Below are positions 19,379-27,841 of a stretch of 64,000 nt of DNA, piece by piece. Origin of the DNA: Sinomonas sp. R1AF57. GTDB lineage: Bacteria; Actinomycetota; Actinomycetes; Actinomycetales; Micrococcaceae. Location: positions 1,860,139 to 1,924,138 of the forward strand of contig NZ_CP022463.1 in NCBI RefSeq assembly GCF_002224485.1, read 5' to 3'. The position numbers and the translations under genes were made by a program. Positions within the stretch are counted from its first letter, which is position 1, and the number at the start of each line of letters is the position of its first letter. A model generated the notes under the pieces. It did not search any database and was not told the origin of the DNA. It worked only from the letters and a program-made list of their open reading frames with translations.

Positions 19379-20056
19379 ATGACACCCCATACCGACACGG
19401 GCCGCGCGCAGACCGTGCCCCGCAGCAGCGATGCGGACTCCCCCGCCAGCACCGGCGCTGCCGACGTCCCCACGATGGCCAGGCGCGTCCCGTTCGCGTG
19501 GCTCGTGCTCGTCACGAGCGTCGGTGGCTGGATCGCCTCGGGCATGCTCGTGCTCGAGAAGATCGAGAAGCTCCGGGACCCCGGACACGTGACGGTCTGC
19601 GACGTCAACCCGTGGATCTCGTGTGGCGAGGTGATGGACACGTGGCAGAGCCAGGCGTTCGGCTTCCCCAACATGTTCATCGGCATCGTGGCGTTCGCGG
19701 TCACGCTCACGACGGCGATGGGCCTCCTCGCCGGCGCCACCTTCAGCCGCTGGTACTGGATCGGCCTCCAGGTCGGCGTGACGCTCGGCTTCGCCTTCGT
19801 CGTGTGGCTCTGGAGCCAGGCGCTCTACGCGATCGGCATCCTCTGCCCGCTGTGCATGGTCGTGTGGTCCATGATGATCCCCCTGTTCGTGTGGACCACA
19901 GTCCGCAACCTCGTCCACGGCGTGATCCCCGCTCCCCCGGCGCTCGCGCGCGGTCTCGCGGACTGGGGATGGATCATCGTCGCCGTCCTCTACGTCGGTG
20001 TGATCGCCTCGATTTTCTTCCGCTTCATCCACATGTTCATCCCGTCCACGATGTAG
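19379..20056 (+). CDS. vitamin K epoxide reductase family membrane protein
   Basis: 225 aa. After a 35-residue polar N-terminus come about five membrane helices. The active CPLC pair (Cys156, Cys159) is at a membrane edge and the loop pair is Cys74 and Cys82 (VCDVNPWISCG), so all four VKOR cysteines are present. In actinobacteria VKOR replaces DsbB and reoxidises the DsbA-like thiol oxidase using menaquinone. No DsbA partner is adjacent. AGGAAGGA before the ATG supports the start. Confidence 0.92.
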   Translation: MTPHTDTGRAQTVPRSSDADSPASTGAADVPTMARRVPFAWLVLVTSVGGWIASGMLVLEKIEKLRDPGHVTVCDVNPWISCGEVMDTWQSQAFGFPNMFIGIVAFAVTLTTAMGLLAGATFSRWYWIGLQVGVTLGFAFVVWLWSQALYAIGILCPLCMVVWSMMIPLFVWTTVRNLVHGVIPAPPALARGLADWGWIIVAVLYVGVIASIFFRFIHMFIPSTM

Positions 20057-20073
20057 CGCGCCCCGCACCGGGG

Positions 20074-20121
20074 ACGACGGCGGCCGGTGACTTCCGCGCG
20101 GAAGTCACCGGCCGCCGTCGT
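20074..20121. terminator. bidirectional terminator between VKOR gene and ndk
   Basis: A perfect 24-bp inverted repeat (ACGACGGCGGCCGGTGACTT and its complement, closing at CCGC/GCGG) fills the gap between two convergent genes. Confidence 0.85.
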
Positions 20122-20138
20122 GCGCCGGAACGGGCCGG

Positions 20139-20558
20139 TCAGGCGCCGAACCAGATGCCGATCTCGCGCTCGGCCGATTCCGGCGAGTCCGAGCCGTGGA
20201 CCAGGTTCTGCTGGACCTTCAGGCCCCAGTCGCGGCCGAAGTCGCCGCGGATCGTGCCGGGGGCGGCGGCCGTCGGATCCGTCGCACCGGCGAGGGCGCG
20301 GAAGCCCTCGATGACGCGGTGGCCCTCGAACACCGCGGCCACCACGGGCCCGGACGCCATGAACTCGAGGAGCGGCTCGTAGAACGGCTTACCCTCGTGC
20401 TCGGCGTAGTGCTGGGCGAGGAGCTCACGGCTGGCGGTGAGCTGCGCGAGCTGGGCCAGCCGGTAGCCCTTGGCCTCGATGCGGGCGAGGATCGTGCCGG
20501 TGAGGCCGCGGGACACGCCGTCCGGCTTGACGAGGACGAGGGTGCGTTCGGTAGTCAC
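20139..20558 (-). CDS. ndk: nucleoside diphosphate kinase
   Basis: 139 aa, standard length. The active histidine is His121 in [29 protein letters not shown] and the Kpn-loop region are also clear. It transfers phosphate from ATP to NDPs by a ping-pong mechanism. It is monocistronic by context: a terminator follows and about 60 bp separate it from the DUF4233 gene upstream. GGAGATT precedes the ATG. Confidence 0.97.
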   Translation of the reverse strand: MTTERTLVLVKPDGVSRGLTGTILARIEAKGYRLAQLAQLTASRELLAQHYAEHEGKPFYEPLLEFMASGPVVAAVFEGHRVIEGFRALAGATDPTAAAPGTIRGDFGRDWGLKVQQNLVHGSDSPESAEREIGIWFGA

Positions 20559-20616
20559 AGAATCTCCTGGGGGTAAGGCAAGGGGGTCCGGGGCAAGTCT
20601 ACTTTTCCCGGCCCAG

Positions 20617-21060
20617 CTACTTCTCCTGCTCGGGATGCTGGCGCTCCCATTCGGCCTGGGCCCTGTCCCTCTCGACGTTCTCCCGGTCCAGCTTCGCCCC
20701 GGTGCGCAGGGCGTACCACCAGGTGAGGGCCACGATGGCGCCGACGAAGAACATCATGGGCTCGAGGAAGCCGAGTGCGATGAGCACGAGCTGCAGGAGC
20801 CAACCCAGGCCGCGTCCCCAGGGCTTGGAGACGACGGCGCAGGCCAGGATGAAGACGGCCATGAGTCCGAACCCGCCGCCCAGCACGAGTCCCGCACCCA
20901 GCTCACGGCCCCGCAGCCCGAACAGGACGAGCGTGGCGAAGAACGTCACGAATGCCTCCATGAGGAGGATCACGGACGCGAACATCACCCGCACCGAACG
21001 GCGCTTCTTCGGCATGCCGGGCCGCCACTCGCGCTGGGCCCTCGTCAGCCGGGCCATCAT
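20617..21060 (-). CDS. DUF4233 membrane protein
   Basis: 147 aa with four hydrophobic helices after a basic start ([20 protein letters not shown]) and a charged C-terminal tail. The family (DUF4233) is found mainly in actinobacteria directly after folC, as here; its function is not known. The ATG overlaps the folC stop as ATGA, so translation is coupled. Confidence 0.85.
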   Translation of the reverse strand: MMARLTRAQREWRPGMPKKRRSVRVMFASVILLMEAFVTFFATLVLFGLRGRELGAGLVLGGGFGLMAVFILACAVVSKPWGRGLGWLLQLVLIALGFLEPMMFFVGAIVALTWWYALRTGAKLDRENVERDRAQAEWERQHPEQEK

Positions 21061-22430
21061 CCCTGGTCCTTCCCGAGCAGGGTGCGGGCTTCGCCGACCA
21101 CGGTGATGGACCCGGTGATCAGGACTCCACCGCCGAAGTCTCCCACCGCGTCGGCGCGCTCGACGGCGTACTCGATCGCGTCGTCGAGCTTCTCCGCGAC
21201 GTGCACGGCCTCCTCGGCGTAGCCGAGGTCGAGGGCGATCTCGCTCAGTTCCTCAGCCGGGATCGCCCGGGGCGAGGCCGACTGCGTGAAGCAGAATTCG
21301 ACCGGGACGTCGGCGAACTCGGCCTGCAGCGTGCGCAGGATCTCCTCGGCGTCCTTCTCCCGCAGGACCCCGAGGACGATCACGAGCGTCGAGAAGTCGA
21401 AGGCCTCCTTGAGGGCCCGCGCGCTCACCCGGATGCCGTCCGGGTTGTGCGCGGCGTCGACCACGATGGTCGGGGACGTGCGCACCACCTCGAGCCGTCC
21501 GGGCGAGGAGACCTCGGCGAAGCCCTCGCGCAGGACGTCGGCGTCCAGCTCCCGCTCTCCGCCGCCGAGGAACGCCTCGAGCGCCGCCACGGCGACCGCG
21601 GCGTTCTGCGCCTGGTGCTCCCCGTGCAGCGGGACCGCGAGGTCCGTGTAGCGGCCGGCGAGCCCCTGGACGGTCACGACCTGGCCTCCGACCGCCACAG
21701 CCCGGGACTCGACCCCGAACTCGACGCCCTCGAAGCGGAACGGCACACCCACCTCGCGCGCCTTGTCGAGGAGCACCTGCGCGGCGTCGACCGGCTGGGC
21801 AGCGCTCACGAGGAAGCCGCCGGGCTTGATGATCCCGGCCTTCTCGCGCGCGATGTCCTCGGTCGTGTCCCCGAGGAGGTCCGTGTGGTCCAGGGAGATC
21901 GGCGTCACGACCGAGACCGCGCCGTCGCCGACGTTGGTCGCGTCGGTGATCCCGCCGAGGCCGACCTCGATCACCGCGACGTCCACCGGTTCGTCGGCGA
22001 ACACCGCGAACCCGAGGATGGTCACGCACTCGAAGTAGGTCAGGCGCGGCTGCCCGGCGGCGACGAGCTCGGCGTCGACGATGGCCAGGTACGGGGAGAT
22101 CTCGTTCCAGATCCGCACGAAGGTGGCGTCCTGCACGGGCGCGCCGTCGACGCTGATCCGCTCGGTCACGCTGGACAGATGGGGGCTCGTGTACCGGCCG
22201 GTGCGGAGGCCATGGGCGCGGAGCCCGGCCTCGATCATGCGTGCCGTGGACGTCTTCCCGTTGGTGCCCGTCACGTGGATGATCGGGAAGGCCCTGTTGG
22301 GCTCTCCCAGGACGTCCATGGCGCGGAACAGCGGTGCGAGCCGGGGCTCCATCTTGTTCTCGGGGGCGCGGGAGAGGAGTTCGGCGTAGACCTCCTCGAC
22401 GGTGGACAGCTCGCTGAGCGGGGAGCTCAC
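21057..22430 (-). CDS. folC: folylpolyglutamate synthase / dihydrofolate synthase
   Basis: 457 aa. The Mur-ligase-like ATP site reads [18 protein letters not shown], followed by the omega loop [21 protein letters not shown], and [12 protein letters not shown]; the C-terminal domain starts [18 protein letters not shown]. It makes dihydrofolate and adds glutamates to folates. It starts with GTG overlapping the ileS stop by four bases and itself overlaps the DUF4233 gene, making an ileS-folC-DUF4233 unit under the T-box leader. Confidence 0.95.
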   Translation of the reverse strand: MSSPLSELSTVEEVYAELLSRAPENKMEPRLAPLFRAMDVLGEPNRAFPIIHVTGTNGKTSTARMIEAGLRAHGLRTGRYTSPHLSSVTERISVDGAPVQDATFVRIWNEISPYLAIVDAELVAAGQPRLTYFECVTILGFAVFADEPVDVAVIEVGLGGITDATNVGDGAVSVVTPISLDHTDLLGDTTEDIAREKAGIIKPGGFLVSAAQPVDAAQVLLDKAREVGVPFRFEGVEFGVESRAVAVGGQVVTVQGLAGRYTDLAVPLHGEHQAQNAAVAVAALEAFLGGGERELDADVLREGFAEVSSPGRLEVVRTSPTIVVDAAHNPDGIRVSARALKEAFDFSTLVIVLGVLREKDAEEILRTLQAEFADVPVEFCFTQSASPRAIPAEELSEIALDLGYAEEAVHVAEKLDDAIEYAVERADAVGDFGGGVLITGSITVVGEARTLLGKDQG

Positions 22431-25400
22431 TGGGCGCCCTCCCCCGCCGAAGCCTGCTCCGCGTCGACGCGCTCGACGACGGCCGTCGGGTCGACGTCGG
22501 CGGTGAGCAGCTCGAGGTCGACCGTGAGCGTCTCAGCCTTGAGCAGGTCGGAATGCGCCATGGCGGCCTCGATCACGGCATGGCGCGCCGTGACGCTCGT
22601 GCGGATCCTGTCGGTCACCTCCAGGTCGGCCTCCTTGCGCGCCTGCTGGACGGTCCGGACGAGGTCGCGGGCGAGTCCTTCAGCCGCGAGCTCGGGCGTG
22701 ACCTCGGTGTCGAGGACCACGAATCCGCCTCCGGGAAGCATCGCCACGGAGGCGTGCTCGCCGGCCTTCGCCGGATCGACCACCGTCTCCAGGGTGTACT
22801 CGGCCGGTTCGAGCGCGAGGCCGCCGGCGGTCACGGTTCCGTCCTCGGCCACGGACCAGTCGCCCGACTTGGAGCCCTTGATGGCCTGCTGGACCTCCTT
22901 CCCGAGGCGTGGGCCGGCCGCGCGGGCGTTCACCACGAGCTTGCGCTCGATCCCGAACTCCTCCTCGCTGGCCTCGGCGGCGTCGAGCAGGCGGACCGAC
23001 TTGAGGTTGAGCTCGTCGGCGATCACCGCCTCGCTGCCGGCCAGCGCCGCTGCCGCGGGCACGACGACGGTGAGCTCCTTGAGCGGCAGGCGCACCCGGA
23101 GCTTCGCGGCCTTGCGCAGGGACGATCCGGCGGAGCACACGGCCTGGGTGCGGTCCATCGTCTCCACGAGGGCCTGGTCGTCGGCGAAGAGCGCCGGGTC
23201 GGGCCAGTCGGTGAGGTGCACCGAGCGGCCGCCGGTCAGGCCCCGCCAGATCTCCTCGCTGACCAGCGGCAGGAGCGGCGCGGCCACGCGGCACACTGCC
23301 TCGAGCGCTGTGTACAGGGCGTCGAACGCATCGGCGTCCTCATCGAAGAACCGCTGCCTGGACCGGCGCACGTACCAGTTGGTCATCATGTCGAGGTAGC
23401 CGCGCAGGTCGTCGCAAGCGCTCGAGATGTCGTACGCGTCGAGGTGTTCCTGCATGCTGCCCACGAGCCGGCCGGTCTCGGCCATGAGGTAGCGGTCCAG
23501 AGGATCGCTGTAGCCCCCGTACCGCAGCGTCGCGTCGTAGCCGGCGCGAGCGCCGCCGTCGTGCTCTGCTGGCGCGGTGCCCGTCGACGCGTTCGCGTAG
23601 AGCGTGAAGAAGCTGTACACGTTCCACAGCGGCAGGATGACCTGGCGGACGCCGTCGCGGATGCCCTGCTCAGTGACGATGAGATTCCCGCCGCGCAGGA
23701 TGGGGCTGGACATGAGGAACCAGCGCATCGCGTCGGAGCCGTCGCGGTCCAGCACCTCGGAGACGTCCGGGTAGTTGCGCAGGCTCTTGGACATCTTCTG
23801 CCCATCCGAGCCCAGCACGATCCCGTGGCTGATGACGTTGCGGAACGCCGGCCGGTCGAACAGGGCGGTGGCAAGGATGTGCAGCGTGTAGAACCAGCCG
23901 CGGGTCTGGCCGATGTACTCGACGATGAAGTCGCCCGGGTTGTGCGTGGCGAACCACTCCCGGTTCTCGTGCGGGTAGTGCACCTGGGCGTACGGCATCG
24001 AACCGGAGTCGAACCACACGTCCAGCACGTCCGGGACGCGGCGCATGGTGGACTGGCCGTCCTCCGGCGTGCGCGGATCGTCCGGATTGGGGCGGGTGAG
24101 CTCGTCGATGAACGGGCGGTGCAGGTCCGGCTGCCCGTCGTGGTTGAGCGGAAGCCTGCCGAAGTCCGCCTCGATCTCCGCGAGCGAGCCGTACACGTCG
24201 GTGCGCGGATACGCGGGGTCGTCGGAGACCCACACGGGGATCGGCGAGCCCCAGTAGCGGTTGCGGCTGATCGACCAGTCACGCGCGTTCTCGAGCCACT
24301 TGCCGAACTGGCCGTGCTTGACGTTGGCCGGGATCCAGTTGATCTGCTCGTTGAGCTCGAGCATGCGGTCCTTGATCTTGGTGACCTCGACGAACCAGCT
24401 CGATACCGCACGGTAGATCAGGGGGTTGCGGCAGCGCCAGCAGTGCGGGTAGCTGTGAACGTAGCTCGCCTGCTTGACGAGGCGTCCCTGCTCGCGCAGC
24501 ACCCGCGTGATGGGCTTGTTGGCCTCGAAGACCTGCAGGCCCGCGATCTCGGCCAGCGGCGCCTGCCCGTTGACAGGGGAGGCGAACATGGGCAGGAACT
24601 TGGCGCCCTCGTCCACCGAGAGGATCACGGGGATCCCCGCCGCCTCGCAGACCTTCTGGTCGTCCTCGCCGTACGCGGGGGCCTGGTGCACGACGCCGGT
24701 GCCGTCGGTCGTGGTCACGTAGTCCGCGACGAGGATCTGCCAGGCGTTCTCGGTGCCCCACGTCTCCGTGTCCGTGTAGTAGTCCCACAGCGGCTCGTAG
24801 CGGATCCCGGCGAGCTCGGAGCCGAGGACGGTGCGCTCGACGGCGTCGGCCGCTGCCGCGCCGTCCCCGTACCCGAGGTCCTTGGCGTAGGAGCCGAGGA
24901 GGTCCTCGGCGAGGAGGAAGCGCCACCCGGGGCCGAACTCCGACACGCCCGACTTCACCCCGTCGGGGCCGAGAGGCACGACGGCGTAGCGCACCTCGGG
25001 CCCGACGGCGAGGGCGAGGTTCGTGGGGAGCGTCCAGGGCGTTGTGGTCCAGGCGAGGGCGAGGACGCCGGCAAGCTCCTGCGAGAGCGCGGACTCCCCC
25101 GCCTTCAGCGGGAAGGTGACGGTGACGGTCTGGTCCTGACGGTCCTTGTAGACGTCGTCGTCCATCCGCAGCTCGTGGTTGGAGAGGGGGGTCTCATCCT
25201 TCCAGCAGTACGGCAGGACCCGGTAGCCGTTGTAGGTGAGGCCCTTGTCGTAGAGCGTCTTGAACGCCCAGATGACGCTCTCCATGTACTCGACGTTGAG
25301 GGTCTTGTAGTCGTTCTCGAAGTCCACCCAGCGGGCCTGGCGCTTGACGTACGCCTCCCACTCGTGGGTGTACTTCAGGACCGAGGCGCGGCACGCGTCG

Positions 25401-25798
25401 TTGAACTTGTCGATCCCCATCGTCTCGATGTGGGCCTTGTCGCTCATTCCGAGCTGCTTCATGGCCTCGAGCTCTGCGGGCAGGCCGTGCGTGTCCCAGC
25501 CGAAGCGGCGCTCGACGCGGCGGCCGCGCTGCGTCTGGTAGCGCGCCACGAGGTCCTTGGCGTAGCCGGTCAGAAGGTGCCCGTAGTGCGGGAGCCCGTT
25601 GGCGAACGGCGGGCCGTCGTAGAAGACGAACTCGTTGGAGCCGTTCCTGCCCGCGTCGCGGTTGTCGACGGAGGCCTGGAAGGTCCCGTCATGCTCCCAG
25701 TAGGAAAGGACGCGCTCCTCGAGTTCGGGGAAGCGCACGGACGTGCTCGACGCCTGCGCGGCGTCCGCTGCTGTGCTGGCCTTGGGGTACACGCTCAC
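22427..25798 (-). CDS. ileS: isoleucyl-tRNA synthetase
   Basis: 1123 aa class I synthetase. HIGH motif is in [22 protein letters not shown] is in [14 protein letters not shown]; the CP1 editing domain includes [13 protein letters not shown] and [15 protein letters not shown]; zinc-type cysteines are in [10 protein letters not shown]. This is the eukaryal-like IleRS2 type found in actinobacteria, which can confer lower mupirocin sensitivity. The GTG at 25798 is preceded by AGGATCC; the leader upstream is a T-box. The gene is the first of a coupled three-gene run. Confidence 0.95.
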   Translation of the reverse strand: MSVYPKASTAADAAQASSTSVRFPELEERVLSYWEHDGTFQASVDNRDAGRNGSNEFVFYDGPPFANGLPHYGHLLTGYAKDLVARYQTQRGRRVERRFGWDTHGLPAELEAMKQLGMSDKAHIETMGIDKFNDACRASVLKYTHEWEAYVKRQARWVDFENDYKTLNVEYMESVIWAFKTLYDKGLTYNGYRVLPYCWKDETPLSNHELRMDDDVYKDRQDQTVTVTFPLKAGESALSQELAGVLALAWTTTPWTLPTNLALAVGPEVRYAVVPLGPDGVKSGVSEFGPGWRFLLAEDLLGSYAKDLGYGDGAAAADAVERTVLGSELAGIRYEPLWDYYTDTETWGTENAWQILVADYVTTTDGTGVVHQAPAYGEDDQKVCEAAGIPVILSVDEGAKFLPMFASPVNGQAPLAEIAGLQVFEANKPITRVLREQGRLVKQASYVHSYPHCWRCRNPLIYRAVSSWFVEVTKIKDRMLELNEQINWIPANVKHGQFGKWLENARDWSISRNRYWGSPIPVWVSDDPAYPRTDVYGSLAEIEADFGRLPLNHDGQPDLHRPFIDELTRPNPDDPRTPEDGQSTMRRVPDVLDVWFDSGSMPYAQVHYPHENREWFATHNPGDFIVEYIGQTRGWFYTLHILATALFDRPAFRNVISHGIVLGSDGQKMSKSLRNYPDVSEVLDRDGSDAMRWFLMSSPILRGGNLIVTEQGIRDGVRQVILPLWNVYSFFTLYANASTGTAPAEHDGGARAGYDATLRYGGYSDPLDRYLMAETGRLVGSMQEHLDAYDISSACDDLRGYLDMMTNWYVRRSRQRFFDEDADAFDALYTALEAVCRVAAPLLPLVSEEIWRGLTGGRSVHLTDWPDPALFADDQALVETMDRTQAVCSAGSSLRKAAKLRVRLPLKELTVVVPAAAALAGSEAVIADELNLKSVRLLDAAEASEEEFGIERKLVVNARAAGPRLGKEVQQAIKGSKSGDWSVAEDGTVTAGGLALEPAEYTLETVVDPAKAGEHASVAMLPGGGFVVLDTEVTPELAAEGLARDLVRTVQQARKEADLEVTDRIRTSVTARHAVIEAAMAHSDLLKAETLTVDLELLTADVDPTAVVERVDAEQASAGEGAQ

Positions 25799-26019
25799 TC
25801 GGATCCTGGCTCGCTTGATGCTGCTGGACGGGAGGACGGCGTTCGCCCGGATCGGCCGGACGGCACCGCGGTACCACCTCACTTGCCCGCGGCCGCATGC
25901 GGCCGGGGCCCCTCATTCACGGCTGTGACGGGCCTGCCCGTCCGGTTCTACTGGGCTCTGCCGCTGCGCGGCGCGCCGTTCTTCCGGAAGCTCGCCGGTG
26001 ATGGCCGGGTCAACGCTTT
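25799..26019 (-). promoter_or_regulatory. isoleucine T-box leader of ileS (translational, ultrashort Stem I type)
   Basis: The minus-strand leader contains the T-box core GAGGTGGTACCGCGG (25866-25880), which pairs with uncharged tRNA NCCA. About 120 nt upstream, CCGG-CCATCA-CCGG (25995-26008) forms a minimal hairpin whose loop holds ATC (26000-26002), the isoleucine codon, as specifier. Downstream CGCGGTGCCGTCCGGCC can form the competing structure, and the ribosome site AGGATCC is just before the GTG with no T run, so control is probably at translation initiation, as known for actinobacterial ileS T-boxes. Confidence 0.9.
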
Positions 26020-26025
26020 GTGTCA

Positions 26026-26056
26026 AGTCTACGCACGGCGCGCATTTCCTGTCGAA
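26026..26056 (-). promoter_or_regulatory. probable ileS leader promoter
   Basis: TAGACT (-10) at 26026-26031 with TTCGAC (-35) at 26051-26056; the spacing of 18-19 bases is slightly long. It places the start near 26019, just before the specifier hairpin. Confidence 0.5.
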
Positions 26057-26143
26057 GAGCTTTTTGTCCACCGTCTGGAATAACCGCCGTCGCAGGCGGA
26101 TACTGACGGCATCATCGACCGAGGTGCACTTGAGGAGGATCCC

Positions 26144-26650
26144 GTGACCACCGTGGCGCAGCACCGAACAGCCCCTCTGGCGGACCGCGTCCGGGCCGCC
26201 TTCCAGCGGCTCAGGCTGAAGCACCCTCCGGGCGGAAGGACCGATCGCCGGGATGCGCTCCCGGCCGCGCGAGGGCCTTCGCCCGCCGCCGCAGCTTCGA
26301 GCCGTGGACTCCGTCTCGTCATTGCGCAGTCCGGATGCCCGGTCCGCCTGGCGCGGGGCGCCACCGACGCCGCAGTCCGGGCCGTCAGCGAGGGCATTGC
26401 GCAGGTCGCCGAGCAGGCCGACGCCGCGGTCCCCCTCCGTCTGGAGCTGCGGTGGTCCCCCAGGGGGCTCGACCTCCGCCTCGTCAACGCCCCGGGTGAG
26501 ACGGGCTTCCAGCAGCTGCTCGCACTGGGCCGGGGCGTGCAGGACGTCGAGACGCGGCTCCTCGGAGAGGGCTGCGGCGCCCGTGCCGGAATGAGCCCCG
26601 ACGGCTTCGCGATCGAGGTGCACTTCCCCGCGTTCAGCCGCGCCGGATGA
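26144..26650 (+). CDS. orphan protein resembling a degenerate histidine-kinase ATPase domain
   Basis: 168 aa. The first 50 residues are basic and low in complexity. The rest resembles the HATPase domain of NarL-type sensor kinases without the dimerisation domain: SGCPVRLARGATDAAVRAVS aligns with the N-box side, then LRLELRWSPRGLDLRLVNAPG, then ALGRGVQDVETRLLGEGCG and GFAIEVHFP in place of the usual G-box and last strand. Key ATP-binding Asn and Asp-x-Gly are not conserved, so kinase activity is doubtful. The GTG start has a perfect AGGAGG. The 3' end overlaps the convergent SDR gene by 17 bases. Assignment is by pattern only. Confidence 0.55.
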   Translation: MTTVAQHRTAPLADRVRAAFQRLRLKHPPGGRTDRRDALPAARGPSPAAAASSRGLRLVIAQSGCPVRLARGATDAAVRAVSEGIAQVAEQADAAVPLRLELRWSPRGLDLRLVNAPGETGFQQLLALGRGVQDVETRLLGEGCGARAGMSPDGFAIEVHFPAFSRAG

Positions 26651-27413
26651 GCTTGTGTGCCGCGGCCTGGGCGACGGGACGCACGACGATCTCGTCGAGG
26701 TTGACGTGGTGCGGCACGCTGACGGCATACCGGACGATGTCGGCGATGTCCTCCGACGTCAGCGGTTCCTCCACGCCCGCGTACACCTTCTCCGCGGCCT
26801 CTGCGTCGCCGCCCAGGCGCCGCAGCGAGAACTCCTCCGTCTTCACGAGGCCGGGAAGCACCTCGATGACGCGCACGTTGTGCTCGGCCTCCTCGAGCCG
26901 CAGCGCCCGGGTCATCCCGCGCTCTGCGAACTTGGCGGCGTTGTACCCGCCACCGCCCTCGTAGGCGACGAGTCCCGCCACCGACGTCAGGTTCAGGACC
27001 GTCCCGTGCCCCGTGGCCCGCAGCATCGGCAGGAAGGCACGTGTGATCTTCATGGTGCCCACCACGTTGACCCTGAGCATCCACTCCCAGTCCTCGGTCT
27101 TCGACTCGGCGACCCAGTCCGTGCCCCTCGCGCCGCCGGCGATGTTGACCAGGGTGTCGATGCCGCCGCCGGCCTCGACCTCCCCGAGGAGGCGGGCGAC
27201 GTCGTCGTCCTCGGCAATGTCGGCGGCCACCGCGACGGCCCCTGTCTCGGCGGCGAGACGCTCGAGCCGCTCTGCGCGGCGGGCGACCGCATACACGCGC
27301 CAGCCGTCCGCGGCGAGTGCCCTCACAGTGGCCTCGCCGATGCCTGTGCTGGCTCCAGTGACGACGGCGGAGCGCTGCTGATGGGTCGTGTTCATGGGCG
27401 CAGGGTTGGTCAT
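26634..27413 (-). CDS. short-chain dehydrogenase/reductase
   Basis: 259 aa classical SDR. The cofactor motif is TGASTGIGE, NIAGGARG follows in the NNAG position, and the catalytic set is Ser in LTSVAGL with YNAAK. YAVARRAERL after strand 2 suggests NADP(H). The substrate is unknown. It starts nine bases after the DUF488 stop and the two may be cotranscribed. Confidence 0.9.
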   Translation of the reverse strand: MTNPAPMNTTHQQRSAVVTGASTGIGEATVRALAADGWRVYAVARRAERLERLAAETGAVAVAADIAEDDDVARLLGEVEAGGGIDTLVNIAGGARGTDWVAESKTEDWEWMLRVNVVGTMKITRAFLPMLRATGHGTVLNLTSVAGLVAYEGGGGYNAAKFAERGMTRALRLEEAEHNVRVIEVLPGLVKTEEFSLRRLGGDAEAAEKVYAGVEEPLTSEDIADIVRYAVSVPHHVNLDEIVVRPVAQAAAHKLIRRG

Positions 27414-27422
27414 GCCCCCAAC

Positions 27423-27776
27423 CTACAGCGACTCCTCGCCCAGGAGCCCGAGCAGGACGACCGCCTGATTGTGCTCAGTGTCCTTCGCCGAGTAGGCGAG
27501 CTCCACGTCGTCGTGCGCCCGGGCCTCCTCGACGAGCCGCGCGTAGGCCTCGGACCCGGCGAGCTCGTCGCGGTAGCGCCGGGCGAACTCCTCGAACCGC
27601 TCGGGATCGTGGTTGAACCACTTCCGCAGCTCGGTCGAGGGGCCCACCTCCCTGAGCCAGAGGTCGACGGCCGCGTCCTCCTTGCTCAGTCCGCGGGGCC
27701 AGACGCGGTCGACCAGGATGCGGTGCGCGCCGGCGGCGGGTGGCTCGTAGACACGGCGGATGCTGATGCTGCCCAT
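27423..27776 (-). CDS. DUF488 family protein
   Basis: 117 aa, the usual length of the short DUF488 group. Signatures are RRVYEPP, ILVDRVWPRGLSKEDAAVDLW, WFNHDPERFEEFARRYRDEL and AYSAKDTEHNQAVVLL. The family's function is not established; some members are near redox or metal genes. TAGCAT ends six bases before the ATG, indicating a leaderless message. Confidence 0.85.
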   Translation of the reverse strand: MGSISIRRVYEPPAAGAHRILVDRVWPRGLSKEDAAVDLWLREVGPSTELRKWFNHDPERFEEFARRYRDELAGSEAYARLVEEARAHDDVELAYSAKDTEHNQAVVLLGLLGEESL

Positions 27777-27782
27777 GGCGCC

Positions 27783-27788
27783 ATGCTA
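27783..27788 (-). promoter_or_regulatory. -10 box (TAGCAT) of the DUF488 gene, leaderless
   Basis: TAGCAT is six bases upstream of the ATG at 27776, fitting TANNNT with transcription starting at the codon. Confidence 0.45.
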
Positions 27789-27841
27789 GGCACCGCAGCG
27801 CCCATGGGAAGCCCCGCGCAAAACATGGAAGAATCAAGGAC

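Noticed and set aside
25799..25870. Transcription-terminating T-box
   Set aside because: There is no hairpin followed by a T run between the T-box core and the ileS start; translational control fits better.
26019..26026. TTGACA on the minus strand as the ileS -35 box
   Set aside because: No -10 follows at 16-18 bases; TAGACT overlapping it makes a better -10 with TTCGAC upstream.
22553..26083. A 1176-codon open frame on the plus strand opposite ileS and its leader
   Set aside because: It is an artefact of GC-rich third positions opposite ileS; it has no family features and runs through the T-box leader.
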